DNA of 52,703 nt from DATJUF01 sp035524095 (GTDB lineage: Bacteria; Desulfobacterota; Binatia; Binatales; Binataceae), in NCBI GenBank assembly GCA_035524095.1, contig DATKPK010000162.1, forward strand, positions 1-52,703, in the 5' to 3' direction. A program made the position numbers and the translations under genes. The notes under the pieces are model-generated. The model did not search any database. It saw only the letters and a program-made list of their open reading frames with translations, and was not told where the DNA came from. Shown in pieces: positions 1-8,288 of the stretch (the stretch's first letter is position 1; each line of letters begins with the position of its first letter).

Positions 1-889
1 CTTTCAAAAAAAGCTCCAGCGCTTCCCAATTCTCCGCCCGCTTGAAGCGATCGCTGAAGATTTCTTCGTTTGCCCAGTCCGGATTGCCCATTGTTTCGAC
101 GACGCCGCGCCACTGATGCTCTTCGACGCAACACGCATAAATCCAGCCGTCCTTGCATTCCAGCGCTTCCATCGGCTGGATCGGCTTCCGTCCTAGCCGT
201 GTCGCGATCATCTTCATGTAGGGCCAATATTCGAAAGTCAGCTCTAATTGCGACGCCAACACTTCCTGAATTGACACGTCAATATGCTGTCCCTCGCCGT
301 CGCGCGCCTGCGCCAGCACCGCGCCCATTGTCGCCGTCGCAGCATGCACGCCGCCCTGAAAGCCCGACTGGCTACCGAAGGTTTTCAGTGGCGGCATCTC
401 CGGATGCGCCGAGCCGCCACCATTCAACACAATCAGTCCGCCTGCGGACCAGGTCGTCAACTCCTCGGCCCGCCGATCACGCCACGGTCCAGTGAGGCCG
501 AACGGCGTAATCGATGTCATCACCAGCCGCGGATTTACTTTGCGCAATCGCTCATAACTCAATCCGAGCCGATCCATCTCAGGCGGTGCGAAGTCATGCA
601 CGAGCACATCCGCCTCGGCAGCGAGCTTTTCCAGCAGCGTAAAACCCTCCGACTTGCCGATATCCAGCGTTGCCCCGAGTTTGTTGGTATTCAGATACAG
701 AAATAAACCGCTTTTTTCGGGATGCGGAATATGTCCTGGGAATGGACCACGATACCGGGCACGGTCGCCTTTGGGATTTTCTAGTTTGATTACCTCGGCG
801 CCCGTGTCCGCCATTAGTTTGGTGGCGTATGCGGCGGCGACCAAGTCGCCGAGTTCGAGAATTTTGAGACCGGCTAATGCACTTGTCAT
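1..889 (-). CDS. CaiB/BaiF (class III) CoA-transferase, 3' end cut by window edge
   Basis: Reading the minus strand from the ATG at 889 gives an uninterrupted 296-residue frame that runs off the window, so the C-terminal part is missing. The N-terminus (LAGLKILELGD), the nucleotide-binding stretch GAEVIKLENPKGD near residues 30-42 and the block SITPFGLTGPW near 126-136 are the standard landmarks of class III CoA-transferases. These enzymes move CoA between acyl-CoA donors and carboxylic acids in the cytosol. The segment IDVSIQE (203-209) falls where family members carry the acidic residue that forms the acyl-enzyme anhydride. It lies 30 nt downstream of the YciI gene on the same strand, so the two are probably co-transcribed. 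The substrate cannot be read from the sequence; the neighbourhood of acyl-CoA dehydrogenases suggests activation of an organic acid for degradation. Confidence 0.93.
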   Translation of the reverse strand, partial: MTSALAGLKILELGDLVAAAYATKLMADTGAEVIKLENPKGDRARYRGPFPGHIPHPEKSGLFLYLNTNKLGATLDIGKSEGFTLLEKLAAEADVLVHDFAPPEMDRLGLSYERLRKVNPRLVMTSITPFGLTGPWRDRRAEELTTWSAGGLIVLNGGGSAHPEMPPLKTFGSQSGFQGGVHAATATMGAVLAQARDGEGQHIDVSIQEVLASQLELTFEYWPYMKMIATRLGRKPIQPMEALECKDGWIYACCVEEHQWRGVVETMGNPDWANEEIFSDRFKRAENWEALELFLK

Positions 890-919
890 GAGGTTGTTCC
901 GGCGCGTTCTCGCCGCGCC

Positions 920-1189
920 CTAAGGTACTACCTGACGGAACGGTTTCACTTCGACCCGTTCGAACACGCCCTGCTTGGTATAGGGATCATTTGCGGCGAA
1001 CTCTCTCGCGGCGGCTTCGCTATCGAAGTCAGCCACGATCAGGCTGCCGCTGCTATCGGTGAATGGACCGCCGACGATTACTTTACCTCGCTCGACCAAC
1101 GGCCGAAGATTCTCCAGGTGAGCCGGACGAACCGAGGGCCGCAACGCAGCTCCTTGCGGACCGTCATGACCGATAATCACAAACAACAT
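920..1189 (-). CDS. YciI-family small protein
   Basis: This 89-residue protein has the YCII domain layout: a short beta strand (MLFVIIGHD), the conserved His at position 24 (PAHLENLRPL), a glycine-proline turn (VGGPFTD, about 39-45) and the DPYTKQGVF segment near the C-terminus. YciI proteins adopt a ferredoxin-like alpha/beta fold. Their conserved His and Asp have been proposed as an active site, but the reaction is generally unknown. The length is normal for a stand-alone YciI. It is followed after 30 nt by the CoA-transferase gene in the same direction, which suggests a shared transcript and possibly a role in the same catabolic step. Confidence 0.9.
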   Translation of the reverse strand: MLFVIIGHDGPQGAALRPSVRPAHLENLRPLVERGKVIVGGPFTDSSGSLIVADFDSEAAAREFAANDPYTKQGVFERVEVKPFRQVVP

Positions 1190-1454
1190 GCTTTATGACT
1201 CCTTGCCTCGACTAGCGGCAGTTCGGCTGGGCGGCCAATTCTTCTGCCAAGGCTTTCTCCGCCAAACCGATCGCGTGCCGCGCTTTATCTTATGGAACGT
1301 AGCACTTTCACTATTCCATCCTCCAGCCAACTCGAAAGAATGGCATTGGTTCACTGAACGAGTGCCGAACGCGTAGACTGAGGTGATTGACCGAGGTGAA
1401 ATACCACAAAAAATTTCATTGAATCCCTAGCACTAAACGAGTCATTAATGATTC

Positions 1455-1658
1455 ATGGGCGTGTTTAATCAAAGAACCTTCATCTTTCTGATGGCATTTG
1501 GCGCATGTGTGATGACCAGCGGCTGCTTCTCGTGCACCGAAACTAGCCAACCTGCTCAGCCGGTCGTCGTTCAGCCGGTCCCGAGCACTTCATCCAGTGT
1601 AGTAGTGCCAGCACCGGCGCCGGGCACTTCGACCACGACCACCGTGACCGCCCCCTGA
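1455..1658 (+). CDS. small putative lipoprotein
   Basis: This 67-residue frame starts MGVFNQRTFIFLMAFGACVMTSGC. It has a short charged start, a hydrophobic core and a lipobox-like MTSGC ending in Cys24, as expected for a small outer-membrane or inner-membrane lipoprotein. The mature part is almost entirely Pro, Val, Ser and Thr, a flexible low-complexity tail like that of many entericidin-like or spacer lipoproteins. I do not recognise a family. No strong ribosome binding site is visible before the ATG. A good hairpin follows at 1764-1800, which fits a short monocistronic unit. The lipobox is the main support for it being real. Confidence 0.55.
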   Translation: MGVFNQRTFIFLMAFGACVMTSGCFSCTETSQPAQPVVVQPVPSTSSSVVVPAPAPGTSTTTTVTAP

Positions 1659-1763
1659 GTTTCGCCGACGCCGGGTACGGCCCGGCGTTGCTCGGCTTCG
1701 TGCTTGGAGACGACCAGCTTTCGCTGCGAGCAGCCTCTTGGTGGATAGATTTCCCCAATAACA

Positions 1764-1800
1764 AATGAAAAGGCCTCGCCATCCAGCAAGGCCTTTCATT
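1764..1800. terminator. hairpin between convergent genes
   Basis: A 12-13 bp inverted repeat (aatgaaaaggcct / aggcctttcatt, one bulged A) with a 12-nt loop sits between the lipoprotein gene and the convergent LLM oxidoreductase gene ending at 1820. The flanks are A/T-rich on both sides, so it may terminate transcription in both directions, although no long T run is present. Confidence 0.6.
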
Positions 1801-1819
1801 TCTCTAATTTCCGGCGCAC

Positions 1820-2680
1820 TTACATTACTGCTTTTGCCAACCTTTCCATCTCGCCCAACACGACCTTCAAATCGCCATCGCCGAGCCACAACACGACCCG
1901 ATTCGCTCCTGCCTTTTCAAACTCTCGAATCTTGGCCGCCGATTGCCATTGCCCAGTGATCCCGAAAACCGTGTAGTCCAGTGCGTTCGCATCACGGCCG
2001 TAATCCTTGGCCATGGCCTTAATCTTCGTTACCCCTTCCGCAAATTCGTCGACGCTGCTCACGACTGGAACCCATCCATCGCCCCATTCCGCGACGCGCT
2101 TGAGCGCCCGTGGATTATTGATGCTGCCAATCAAGACCGGCGGATTCGGTTTACTGGCGGGCTTCGGATAGCATCGCACCGCTGGAAAGTTGATATAGCG
2201 GCCCTGATACTTCGACACTTCTTCCCGCCACAGCACCTTCATCGCCGCGATATAATCCTTCACCTGGCCCCATCGATGCTCAAAATCACCGCCCAGAATC
2301 ATCGATTCCTCAGGATTCCAGCCGGCGCCGATTCCGAAGAGGAAACGCCCCCCACAGGCGTCATCAAGCGTCGCGATCTGCTTCGCCGTCAGAATCGGAT
2401 TCCGTTCCGGCACCAGCACGATCCCAGTTCCCAGCTTAATCTTGCTGGTCGTAGCTCCCGCACGCGCCAAGGCGATTAGCGGGTCAGGCAACTGCCACAG
2501 ATAATCCGGCTCGCTGCCATCGGCCTTGCTACCACCCCCGTATTTGACGCTCGATTGAACCGGTATGATCGTGTGATCTCCCACCCAGTATGATTCAAAG
2601 CCCATCTCTTCGGCGCGCCTGGCGACGATCGCGGGATCCGCCGTGGCGTTAGGCGTGACATGCATCAATCCGATTTTCAT
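1820..2680 (-). CDS. LLM-class (TIGR03619-type) F420-dependent oxidoreductase
   Basis: This 286-residue protein is a bacterial-luciferase-like TIM barrel. It starts MKIGLMHVTP, carries the GTGIVLVPERNP strand-loop near residues 85-96, then TLDDACGGRFLFGIGAGW, the cofactor-binding core of the family. It closely resembles the two tandem proteins encoded at 38988-39839 and 39923-40789, including the loop with an inserted Gly-rich segment (VKYGGGSKADGSEPDY). Members of TIGR03619 are predicted to use reduced F420 or FMN for hydride transfer or monooxygenation; the substrate is unknown. It lies downstream of the amidohydrolase gene on the same strand, 123 nt away, with a palindrome between them that could be an operator. 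Cofactor choice cannot be decided from the sequence. Confidence 0.9.
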   Translation of the reverse strand: MKIGLMHVTPNATADPAIVARRAEEMGFESYWVGDHTIIPVQSSVKYGGGSKADGSEPDYLWQLPDPLIALARAGATTSKIKLGTGIVLVPERNPILTAKQIATLDDACGGRFLFGIGAGWNPEESMILGGDFEHRWGQVKDYIAAMKVLWREEVSKYQGRYINFPAVRCYPKPASKPNPPVLIGSINNPRALKRVAEWGDGWVPVVSSVDEFAEGVTKIKAMAKDYGRDANALDYTVFGITGQWQSAAKIREFEKAGANRVVLWLGDGDLKVVLGEMERLAKAVM

Positions 2681-2748
2681 AACTTCCCCGTCGGCTCCCG
2701 TGTGCCTTTGCGCCAGCCGAAATTTCAGAGTTTTTATTGATGTGACTA

Positions 2749-2789
2749 GTATCTGATAGCTATTCGATTACTCGGTAGGTATCAGATAC
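2749..2789. promoter_or_regulatory. perfect 10-bp inverted repeat, candidate operator
   Basis: GTATCTGATA at 2749-2758 and its exact reverse complement TATCAGATAC at 2780-2789 are separated by 21 nt. The pair lies in the 123-nt gap upstream of the LLM gene (minus strand) and just after the amidohydrolase stop. A third related half-site (atatcagctatc) follows at about 2800. No T tract follows on the minus strand, so an operator for a dimeric repressor is more likely than a terminator. Confidence 0.4.
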
Positions 2790-2803
2790 AGACTCAATCG
2801 ATA

Positions 2804-3979
2804 TCAGCTATCTATGTGGTATACCCGCCGCACATTGTCCCCGAGCACGTTCCGCCGATCCTGCGCATCCGAGATCTTTCCGCCAAACTCCTCGATTGCC
2901 TCAATATAGCTCCCGGTATGGTCCGGATGAGGAAAGTCGGTGGCCCAGAAAAACCGGTCGCTTCCGCACAGCTCAACCATCGCCGGCAACGACTTCTCGT
3001 CAGGATCCGCCGATACCCACACGTTGCGATTGAAGTAGAAACTAGGCTTCTCTTTTAACGGCACGCTGCGCCCCATCACGCTGTCATAGACCGCGTCCAT
3101 TCGATCCAGCCAATACTGAATCCAGCCTGCGCCTACCTCCAGTATCACCAGCTTGAGCTGCGGGAACTTGTCGAACGTCCCGTACTGCATAAAGCTCGCA
3201 AGCGCGTGGCGGATGGCGTCCGATGCCGTCACATTTAGAAACCAGGGCTGCTTGCGCACGTATTCCTTGTCATACCGGCCCGGCCAGCACCATTGCGGTT
3301 CGAGCGAGACATGAATTCCGATCGGCACATCGAGTTCCTGCGCCTTCGCGAACAAGACGTCATTATCTGGATGGCCATGCGGCTTGCGGTTCATCGTAAA
3401 CTGCACGACCCACCCGCCCTTATGACCGGCCTTGACCGCCCGCTCCAGTTCAACCGCCGCGGCCTTCGGATCGCCTAGCGACAGGTGCGCCACCGGTACC
3501 AAGCGGCCGCCACTATCGGCGCACCAATCCGTGATCCAGCGGTTGTACGCCCGCGTCATCGCCTGAGCATAATCCGCGTCTTCGCATTCCGTTTCCCATG
3601 TCAGGTCAAGGCTTGGATAGATAATCGCCGCCTCCAGTCCTTCCTTGTCCAGACGTTCGATTCGTTCGTTCGCATCGGCCGCGCCCAAGGGCAGGCGTTC
3701 GCCGTATTTGACCCGCCGATCGAACTCGCCCTTGGCCCGTGTCACCTGGCCCATCTGCGCGACCGTTCCGAAATTCCCTCCGCGATTCACCCGCGACGGA
3801 ACGCCGTTGATCTCCATGTATTCGAGACCGTCTTTGTCGTCCTTCATGCGGATCGCATTCGCACGATACTTCGGCTCGCAGTACTCCTCCCAGCAGGTTT
3901 TCGCTTCCAGGATGTGGCCGTCTGCATCGACTGCCCCGGGATATATGAGCTTATGGATTTGTTCTACTGGTCGTTCCAT
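2804..3979 (-). CDS. amidohydrolase-2 family metal-dependent hydrolase
   Basis: The protein (391 residues from the ATG at 3979) opens with VDADGHILE, the metal-site signature of this amidohydrolase-2 branch, and ends with the WATDFPHPDHTGSY block carrying the second conserved Asp/His cluster. The fold is a TIM barrel related to ACMSD-type decarboxylases and hydrolases, acting in the cytosol on a carboxylate or amide. The substrate cannot be predicted. I chose ATG 3979 because GAGG precedes it by about 9 nt; a GTG at 4021 would add 14 residues but lacks a ribosome site. It is probably transcribed ahead of the LLM oxidoreductase at 1820-2680. A second family member is encoded at 8289-9407. Confidence 0.9.
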   Translation of the reverse strand: MERPVEQIHKLIYPGAVDADGHILEAKTCWEEYCEPKYRANAIRMKDDKDGLEYMEINGVPSRVNRGGNFGTVAQMGQVTRAKGEFDRRVKYGERLPLGAADANERIERLDKEGLEAAIIYPSLDLTWETECEDADYAQAMTRAYNRWITDWCADSGGRLVPVAHLSLGDPKAAAVELERAVKAGHKGGWVVQFTMNRKPHGHPDNDVLFAKAQELDVPIGIHVSLEPQWCWPGRYDKEYVRKQPWFLNVTASDAIRHALASFMQYGTFDKFPQLKLVILEVGAGWIQYWLDRMDAVYDSVMGRSVPLKEKPSFYFNRNVWVSADPDEKSLPAMVELCGSDRFFWATDFPHPDHTGSYIEAIEEFGGKISDAQDRRNVLGDNVRRVYHIDS

Positions 3980-4127
3980 GGTTTCTGCCTCGATTCGATT
4001 TTGTTTCGTAACCTGGCCCACTAATCAAGTAATGTATCGCCCCTCAAACCGTCAAGCACGCTAATGTGATCCACAGCGGGTGCCGCGAGATTCGCACCGC
4101 CATGATTTTTCCTTCTGGAGTTTATCC

Positions 4128-4847
4128 GTGGATTCAACCGCGACCGCCATAGACCGAATACATGATCGCATCGTTGCCATCGAACAAGCGCTGGACTCGG
4201 GCCAATATCGTCCCGGGCCTTGGGAATCAATGGTGCGCATTGTCCGTGCCCTTCCTATCGCGGACCGTGCGCTTCTTGCCGGCGACCTCTCACGCGTCAG
4301 CCGCAAGCTCCATCAGCGTCACCATTGGCGCACGGTATCGGTTAACGTTGCGCTCGCCCTCGAAATCGTTCTCGCCATCATCGGCGGGATTTTGCTAGTC
4401 CTCGGTCTCCAGTACGGCTCCGACCTGCTTGTCATCGCCGCTGCGGCCCTCTGGAGCGTCGCGTTTCAACCGCTGATTAAAGTCACAACCGGCCTTCTTC
4501 TCGGCCTCGGCTATGACTATGCGTATCTCTACTATGTCGAGCCTCGCTTCAAGATGACCTATGGCGAATACCTAGCCGCTCCGCGATGGGCTCGTATCAA
4601 ACTACATTGCGCAGGCATGATCGGTTCTCCGCTCGGCCTGTGGCTTCCCACAGTATGGGCCAGTAATAACCTGCTTGCGGCGATTAACATCTGCCGGGCG
4701 TTTTTCTGGCTGATCGTGTTGATCAACGCTGGATCGTTTTTCGCCGCTCTATGCGGCATTCGCAAAATTGCTGGCTTCCGCCTCCGGCTCATCGATAGCA
4801 GCGGCGGTATGGCGGCTCTCGAACTTCGCGAAGCCCTCGAAATCTGA
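4128..4847 (+). CDS. multi-pass membrane protein of unknown function
   Basis: I place the start at GTG 4128 because GGAG lies 7 nt upstream; the frame is open back to 4080. The 239-residue product has an N-terminal soluble, partly helical region of about 70 residues, then a hydrophobic pair (about 73-95 and 98-118), a Tyr-rich loop (YDYAYLYYVEPRFKMTYGEYL) and two further membrane segments up to about residue 205. The C-terminal tail is short and cytosolic or periplasmic. I recognise no family. It is the first of three consecutive + strand genes for membrane-associated proteins (next: M48-like protein, then a glutamate-receptor-like channel), which may form a functional group. The 240 nt to the next gene show no clear promoter or terminator. 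Confidence 0.75.
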   Translation: MDSTATAIDRIHDRIVAIEQALDSGQYRPGPWESMVRIVRALPIADRALLAGDLSRVSRKLHQRHHWRTVSVNVALALEIVLAIIGGILLVLGLQYGSDLLVIAAAALWSVAFQPLIKVTTGLLLGLGYDYAYLYYVEPRFKMTYGEYLAAPRWARIKLHCAGMIGSPLGLWLPTVWASNNLLAAINICRAFFWLIVLINAGSFFAALCGIRKIAGFRLRLIDSSGGMAALELREALEI

Positions 4848-5087
4848 TTCCGTTGCATCTCGCGCTAGCTCCATCGTCAAACAATCGATCCCCTTTCAAA
4901 CTAGGGTGCTTTCCTCTCCTTCCGGGACCAAAGCCCGATTGCGACCGCGCGAGTCTGATGCCACTCTCCTGCGAGCAGGAACTAATCCATTGGGGATGCC
5001 GATGTACTTCACCAGCGTCTGATCGCCAGCTTGCTGGATTATCAGTTCCCAACATTAGACTCGAAATCCAAGGACTTCACTATCACG

Positions 5088-5987
5088 ATGCCCCTCGCTG
5101 GCAAGAATAAAACCGCTCATGCGGACAGTATTAATCGCTCCGGTTGGCGCCTCAGACTTCCCGACCAACCACCGGTGCTGGAAGATTCCCGCCTGTTGGA
5201 GTACCGGCATCCCTCCGAGCGCTGGTTGCTTGTGCTCGCACTCGCCCTGATTGCCATGTTGGTGATCGGAGGACTCCTGCGTCGCGACAAGGACATTCTG
5301 TTTGCAGGTGTCGCGATCTACCTCTCGATGCTGGTCACCTCTATCCAAGCAAAGACCTACTACAGATTACAGGGCGCAGAGGTTACCCCCACGCAATTCC
5401 CAGCGATTTACAAAATTGTCGAGGAACTGCGGCAACGTTTTCGAGCACCGGTAACGCGTGTCTTTGTCTTGCGTAAGGTGAGATTCCAGGCCGACGCTTT
5501 TGGTTTAGCGCCGCCCTACGCCATCGTGCTGCCTCATGTTTTGATTGACAGCCTAGACCTTGACGAATTGCGCTACGTGCTCGGTCAAGCGTTGGGACAC
5601 ATCTGTTTCGGCCACACGCGCATCGCGGTCCTGATGGGCGGCGAAGAGGCGTCATTGCCCGCCATCTTGTCGTGGGTCGCTTGGGTCCGGGACTTAATCT
5701 TTGCGGGCTACTGGCGGGCTGAGCTATTGAGCGGTGATCGCGCAGGTATTCTGGCTTGCGAAGGCGTCGCCAAGGCCATCCGCGCGCAACTAAAGATTTC
5801 CGTGGGCACCGATCAGGTAGCCGGCATTCGCGGCGAGGACCTCATTGAGCAGGCTTTCAAAGTCAGCCACGGTCTCACTCGCCTCCAGGCCATATTGATT
5901 CGCTGGCGAAGTCCCACGCCACCGTTGATTCCGCGCCTCGAAGCGATGGTGGAGTGGGCTGGCCTGCCACCATCGACACAACTTTGA
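5088..5987 (+). CDS. M48-like membrane protein with degenerate zinc site (probable pseudo-peptidase)
   Basis: From ATG 5088 the product has 299 residues. Two hydrophobic helices (about 46-64 and 70-86) are followed by an M48/Ste24-like domain. Where the family has HELGH the sequence reads QALGH (167-171), so the first zinc-binding His and the catalytic Glu are both replaced. The flanking pattern is kept (VLG..LGHI..GHT), as is the downstream third-ligand region AELLSGDRAGILA (Glu212). The protein therefore looks like a folded but catalytically dead M48 member. A TTG at 5031 would add 19 residues, but ATG 5088 gives a more usual start. It lies between an unknown membrane protein and a channel gene (51 nt downstream), suggesting an adaptor or chaperone-like role at the membrane. 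Confidence 0.85.
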   Translation: MPLAGKNKTAHADSINRSGWRLRLPDQPPVLEDSRLLEYRHPSERWLLVLALALIAMLVIGGLLRRDKDILFAGVAIYLSMLVTSIQAKTYYRLQGAEVTPTQFPAIYKIVEELRQRFRAPVTRVFVLRKVRFQADAFGLAPPYAIVLPHVLIDSLDLDELRYVLGQALGHICFGHTRIAVLMGGEEASLPAILSWVAWVRDLIFAGYWRAELLSGDRAGILACEGVAKAIRAQLKISVGTDQVAGIRGEDLIEQAFKVSHGLTRLQAILIRWRSPTPPLIPRLEAMVEWAGLPPSTQL

Positions 5988-6038
5988 GATTAATATGAGC
6001 CGGTGTGCGTCTAGGCCGTTACTTTCTTGATTACGACT

Positions 6039-7181
6039 ATGAAGGCACGTTACGCAGCCGCGTTCACGCTCGTTGTATGTTATCTCGTGATGCTGCCGTC
6101 CTTTGGGCACGCTCAGCGTCGGCAGCCGCAGCCACAACCGTCACCACAGCCGGCCGAACTCAAGGCCGCTGTTTTCCTCGTCACGCCATTTGCGATTGAG
6201 CAGAACGGCTCTCTTACAGGCTTCAGCATCGACCTCTGGAATGCGATCGCGGCGCGGATGGGCGTCAAGACGACCGCCTACAATGTCGTACCTGGAGAGG
6301 ATACCTCTCAAATGTGGGACATTGTCCGGTCCGACGTACGGTCCGGGCAATTGGACGTCCTCGTTACGCCAGTCTTCATAACTGCGGCGCGTGATGCCGA
6401 ATTCGACTTCTCTTACCCAGTCATGGAAACCGGGCTGCAAGTCATGGTGCCTGCCACCGCTGAATTGGCGCAGCCCCCCCATCCGTTTATGGCCTTGCTC
6501 GGATTATTGCTATCCCGACGGATGCTGCTCTGGCTCGGCATCGGAATGGTCTTAATACTGATTCCTGCCCACCTCATCTGGTTTTTTGACCGTCGCCAGC
6601 CAGACGGCATCACGCAGGGAAAGCCCTACATACCGGGTATTTTTATCGCCCTGGTTTGGGCCGCGAGTGCACTTGTGGTCCAGACGCAGCGCCTCCCAGG
6701 CAGTTGGCTCGCACGTGTGGTCGCTGTGATGTGGATGTTTGCCGGCGTCGTTTTCGTCGCCTACTACACTGCCCAGTTGACCACGACTCTAACCGTTGAA
6801 CAGATTCGCGGCTCGATTGAGGGTCCGGGTGATTTGCCCGGCAAGCAAGTAGGCGCGCTCGTGAATTCATCTGCGGTCGATTATCTAGCCGCGCAGAATG
6901 CGCAAGTCGAGACGTTCGAGCAGCCGGAACAAATGTTTCAAGCGCTGCTAAACAGCCAAGTCGAAGCCGTCGTCGCGGCCACTCCGATTCTCCTTTATTA
7001 TGCCTCGCACAGTGGCAAGGGACGTGTGAAAGTAGTCGGGTCTCAGTTCAATAGTGCACCGTTCGCGATGCTTTTCCCAATGGGTAGTCCGCTTCGCAGG
7101 AAAGTCGACAGTGCCTTGATCGCGCTGCGTGAGAACGGAACTTACCAGCAGCTTTACGAGAAATGGTTCGGCGCCCCATGA
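6039..7181 (+). CDS. prokaryotic ionotropic-glutamate-receptor-like channel (SBP_bac_3 plus pore)
   Basis: From ATG 6039 the product has 380 residues. A signal peptide ends near GHA-Q26. The first half of a periplasmic amino-acid-binding domain follows (FAIEQNGSLTGFSIDLWNAI, then ITAARDAEFDFSYPV with the ligand-carboxylate Arg118). Next come a membrane helix (162-183), a re-entrant pore segment (about 200-217), a second helix (222-245) and then the second half of the binding domain. The helix end AYYTAQLTTTLTVEQ (241-255) resembles the SYTANLAAFLTVE motif of eukaryotic glutamate receptors. The pore lacks the TVGYG filter found in GluR0 and has a Gln (SALVVQTQ) near the eukaryotic Q/R site. 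It should be a ligand-gated, possibly non-selective cation channel in the inner membrane. It could also be a sensor without conduction. Confidence 0.85.
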   Translation: MKARYAAAFTLVVCYLVMLPSFGHAQRRQPQPQPSPQPAELKAAVFLVTPFAIEQNGSLTGFSIDLWNAIAARMGVKTTAYNVVPGEDTSQMWDIVRSDVRSGQLDVLVTPVFITAARDAEFDFSYPVMETGLQVMVPATAELAQPPHPFMALLGLLLSRRMLLWLGIGMVLILIPAHLIWFFDRRQPDGITQGKPYIPGIFIALVWAASALVVQTQRLPGSWLARVVAVMWMFAGVVFVAYYTAQLTTTLTVEQIRGSIEGPGDLPGKQVGALVNSSAVDYLAAQNAQVETFEQPEQMFQALLNSQVEAVVAATPILLYYASHSGKGRVKVVGSQFNSAPFAMLFPMGSPLRRKVDSALIALRENGTYQQLYEKWFGAP

Positions 7182-7245
7182 CCTAACGACCGTCACTACG
7201 ACGACGAAAGTTTCAGAAGATACTTCGCTATTCGCCCTAGGGGCC

Positions 7246-8193
7246 CTATTTGTATTGACGTGTCAGCTTATCGATCGCCTTCAGTTCTTCATCGCTGATC
7301 TTCCATTCGACGGCCTTCGCATTCTCCGTCACCTGCTCTGGGCGCGTCGCTCCCGCGATTACACTGCCCACTTCCTGGTGGGACGCGAGCCAGCTCATCG
7401 CTAACTCGACCATCGATCGCTCGCGAGACTTTGCGAACTCGTCGAGTTTCTCCACCGTCGCAAAGTTTGCGTCGTTCACCACACGGTCGGCCAGCATCTT
7501 CATTGCGCCCAGCCGCGACCCTTCGGGCATGGCCGCTCCACGCTTGTACTTGCCGGTCAGGAACCCGCTAGCCAATGGAAAAAATGGCAGGATGCCCACG
7601 CCGAATTGCTTGCAAGCCGGCGCCAAGTCTCGTTCGACCGCTCGGTTCAGCAAGCTCCATTCATTTTGCGCCGATATGTATGGAGTGTAGTGATTCGTTT
7701 TCGCCAGCCAGTGCGCATCGGCAGTCTGCCATCCAGCGTAGTTGCTGTGGCCCACATAACGCACTTTTCCCGAATGTACTAAGTCATCGAGAGCGGCCAG
7801 AGTTTCTTCTTCGGGCGTGGAGGAATCGGGTTGATGAATTTGGTACAAATCTATATAGTCAGTTGCTAATCGTTTGAGGCTGCCTTCGCATGCACTGACT
7901 ATATATCGCCGCGACGAGCCACTGCGGTAAGGACCGTCGCCCATAGCCATTCCGCACTTACTGGCTAATACAATATCCTTGCGGCGAGCGCCAAGGATAT
8001 GACCCAACATCTCTTCGGATTTGCCACGGCCGCCATATATATCAGCGGTGTCGAATAGGGTAATGCCGACCTCGATGGCGCGATCAATCACGGCGCGCGC
8101 TTGCTCGAGTTCTATCCGCATGCCGAAGTTATTGCAGCCCAGTCCCGCGAGCGAAACCTTCAGCCCTGACCTTCCGAGATTCCGAAACTCCAT
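7246..8193 (-). CDS. aldo/keto reductase
   Basis: This 315-residue protein is a complete AKR TIM barrel. Visible landmarks are GLGCNNFG (17-24), the catalytic Asp48 and Tyr53 (FDTADIYGG), Lys79 (ASKCGMAMG), the YQIHQPD strand, GHSNYAGW and the NADPH-binding C-terminal region VGSVIAGATRPEQV. It should reduce a carbonyl with NADPH in the cytosol; the layout is that of the AKR subfamily that includes YajO/YeaE- and tyr-type aldo/keto reductases. It is convergent with the channel gene 64 nt away. It follows the amidohydrolase of 8289-9407 on the same strand, but a good terminator separates the two. Confidence 0.95.
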   Translation of the reverse strand: MEFRNLGRSGLKVSLAGLGCNNFGMRIELEQARAVIDRAIEVGITLFDTADIYGGRGKSEEMLGHILGARRKDIVLASKCGMAMGDGPYRSGSSRRYIVSACEGSLKRLATDYIDLYQIHQPDSSTPEEETLAALDDLVHSGKVRYVGHSNYAGWQTADAHWLAKTNHYTPYISAQNEWSLLNRAVERDLAPACKQFGVGILPFFPLASGFLTGKYKRGAAMPEGSRLGAMKMLADRVVNDANFATVEKLDEFAKSRERSMVELAMSWLASHQEVGSVIAGATRPEQVTENAKAVEWKISDEELKAIDKLTRQYK

Positions 8194-8218
8194 TAAGCTC
8201 TCCGCAGATAGTCAGCCA

Positions 8219-8280
8219 ATAAAAATAAAGCGGCCGGTGAATAGTGAACGACGATGATAGCCATTTGCTATCCACCGGCC
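8219..8280 (-). terminator. rho-independent terminator of the second amidohydrolase gene
   Basis: Arms ggccggtgaatag (8232-8244) and ctatccaccggcc (8268-8280) pair over 13 positions with one mismatch. Read on the minus strand the stem is followed by CTTTATTTTTATT. It starts 8 nt after the stop codon at 8289, a textbook position. Confidence 0.85.
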
Positions 8281-8288
8281 TGGCGAAA

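Noticed and set aside
1188..1376. 62-codon frame beginning at ATG 1188
   Set aside because: It has no ribosome site or recognisable domain and lies in the probable promoter region of the YciI/CoA-transferase unit.
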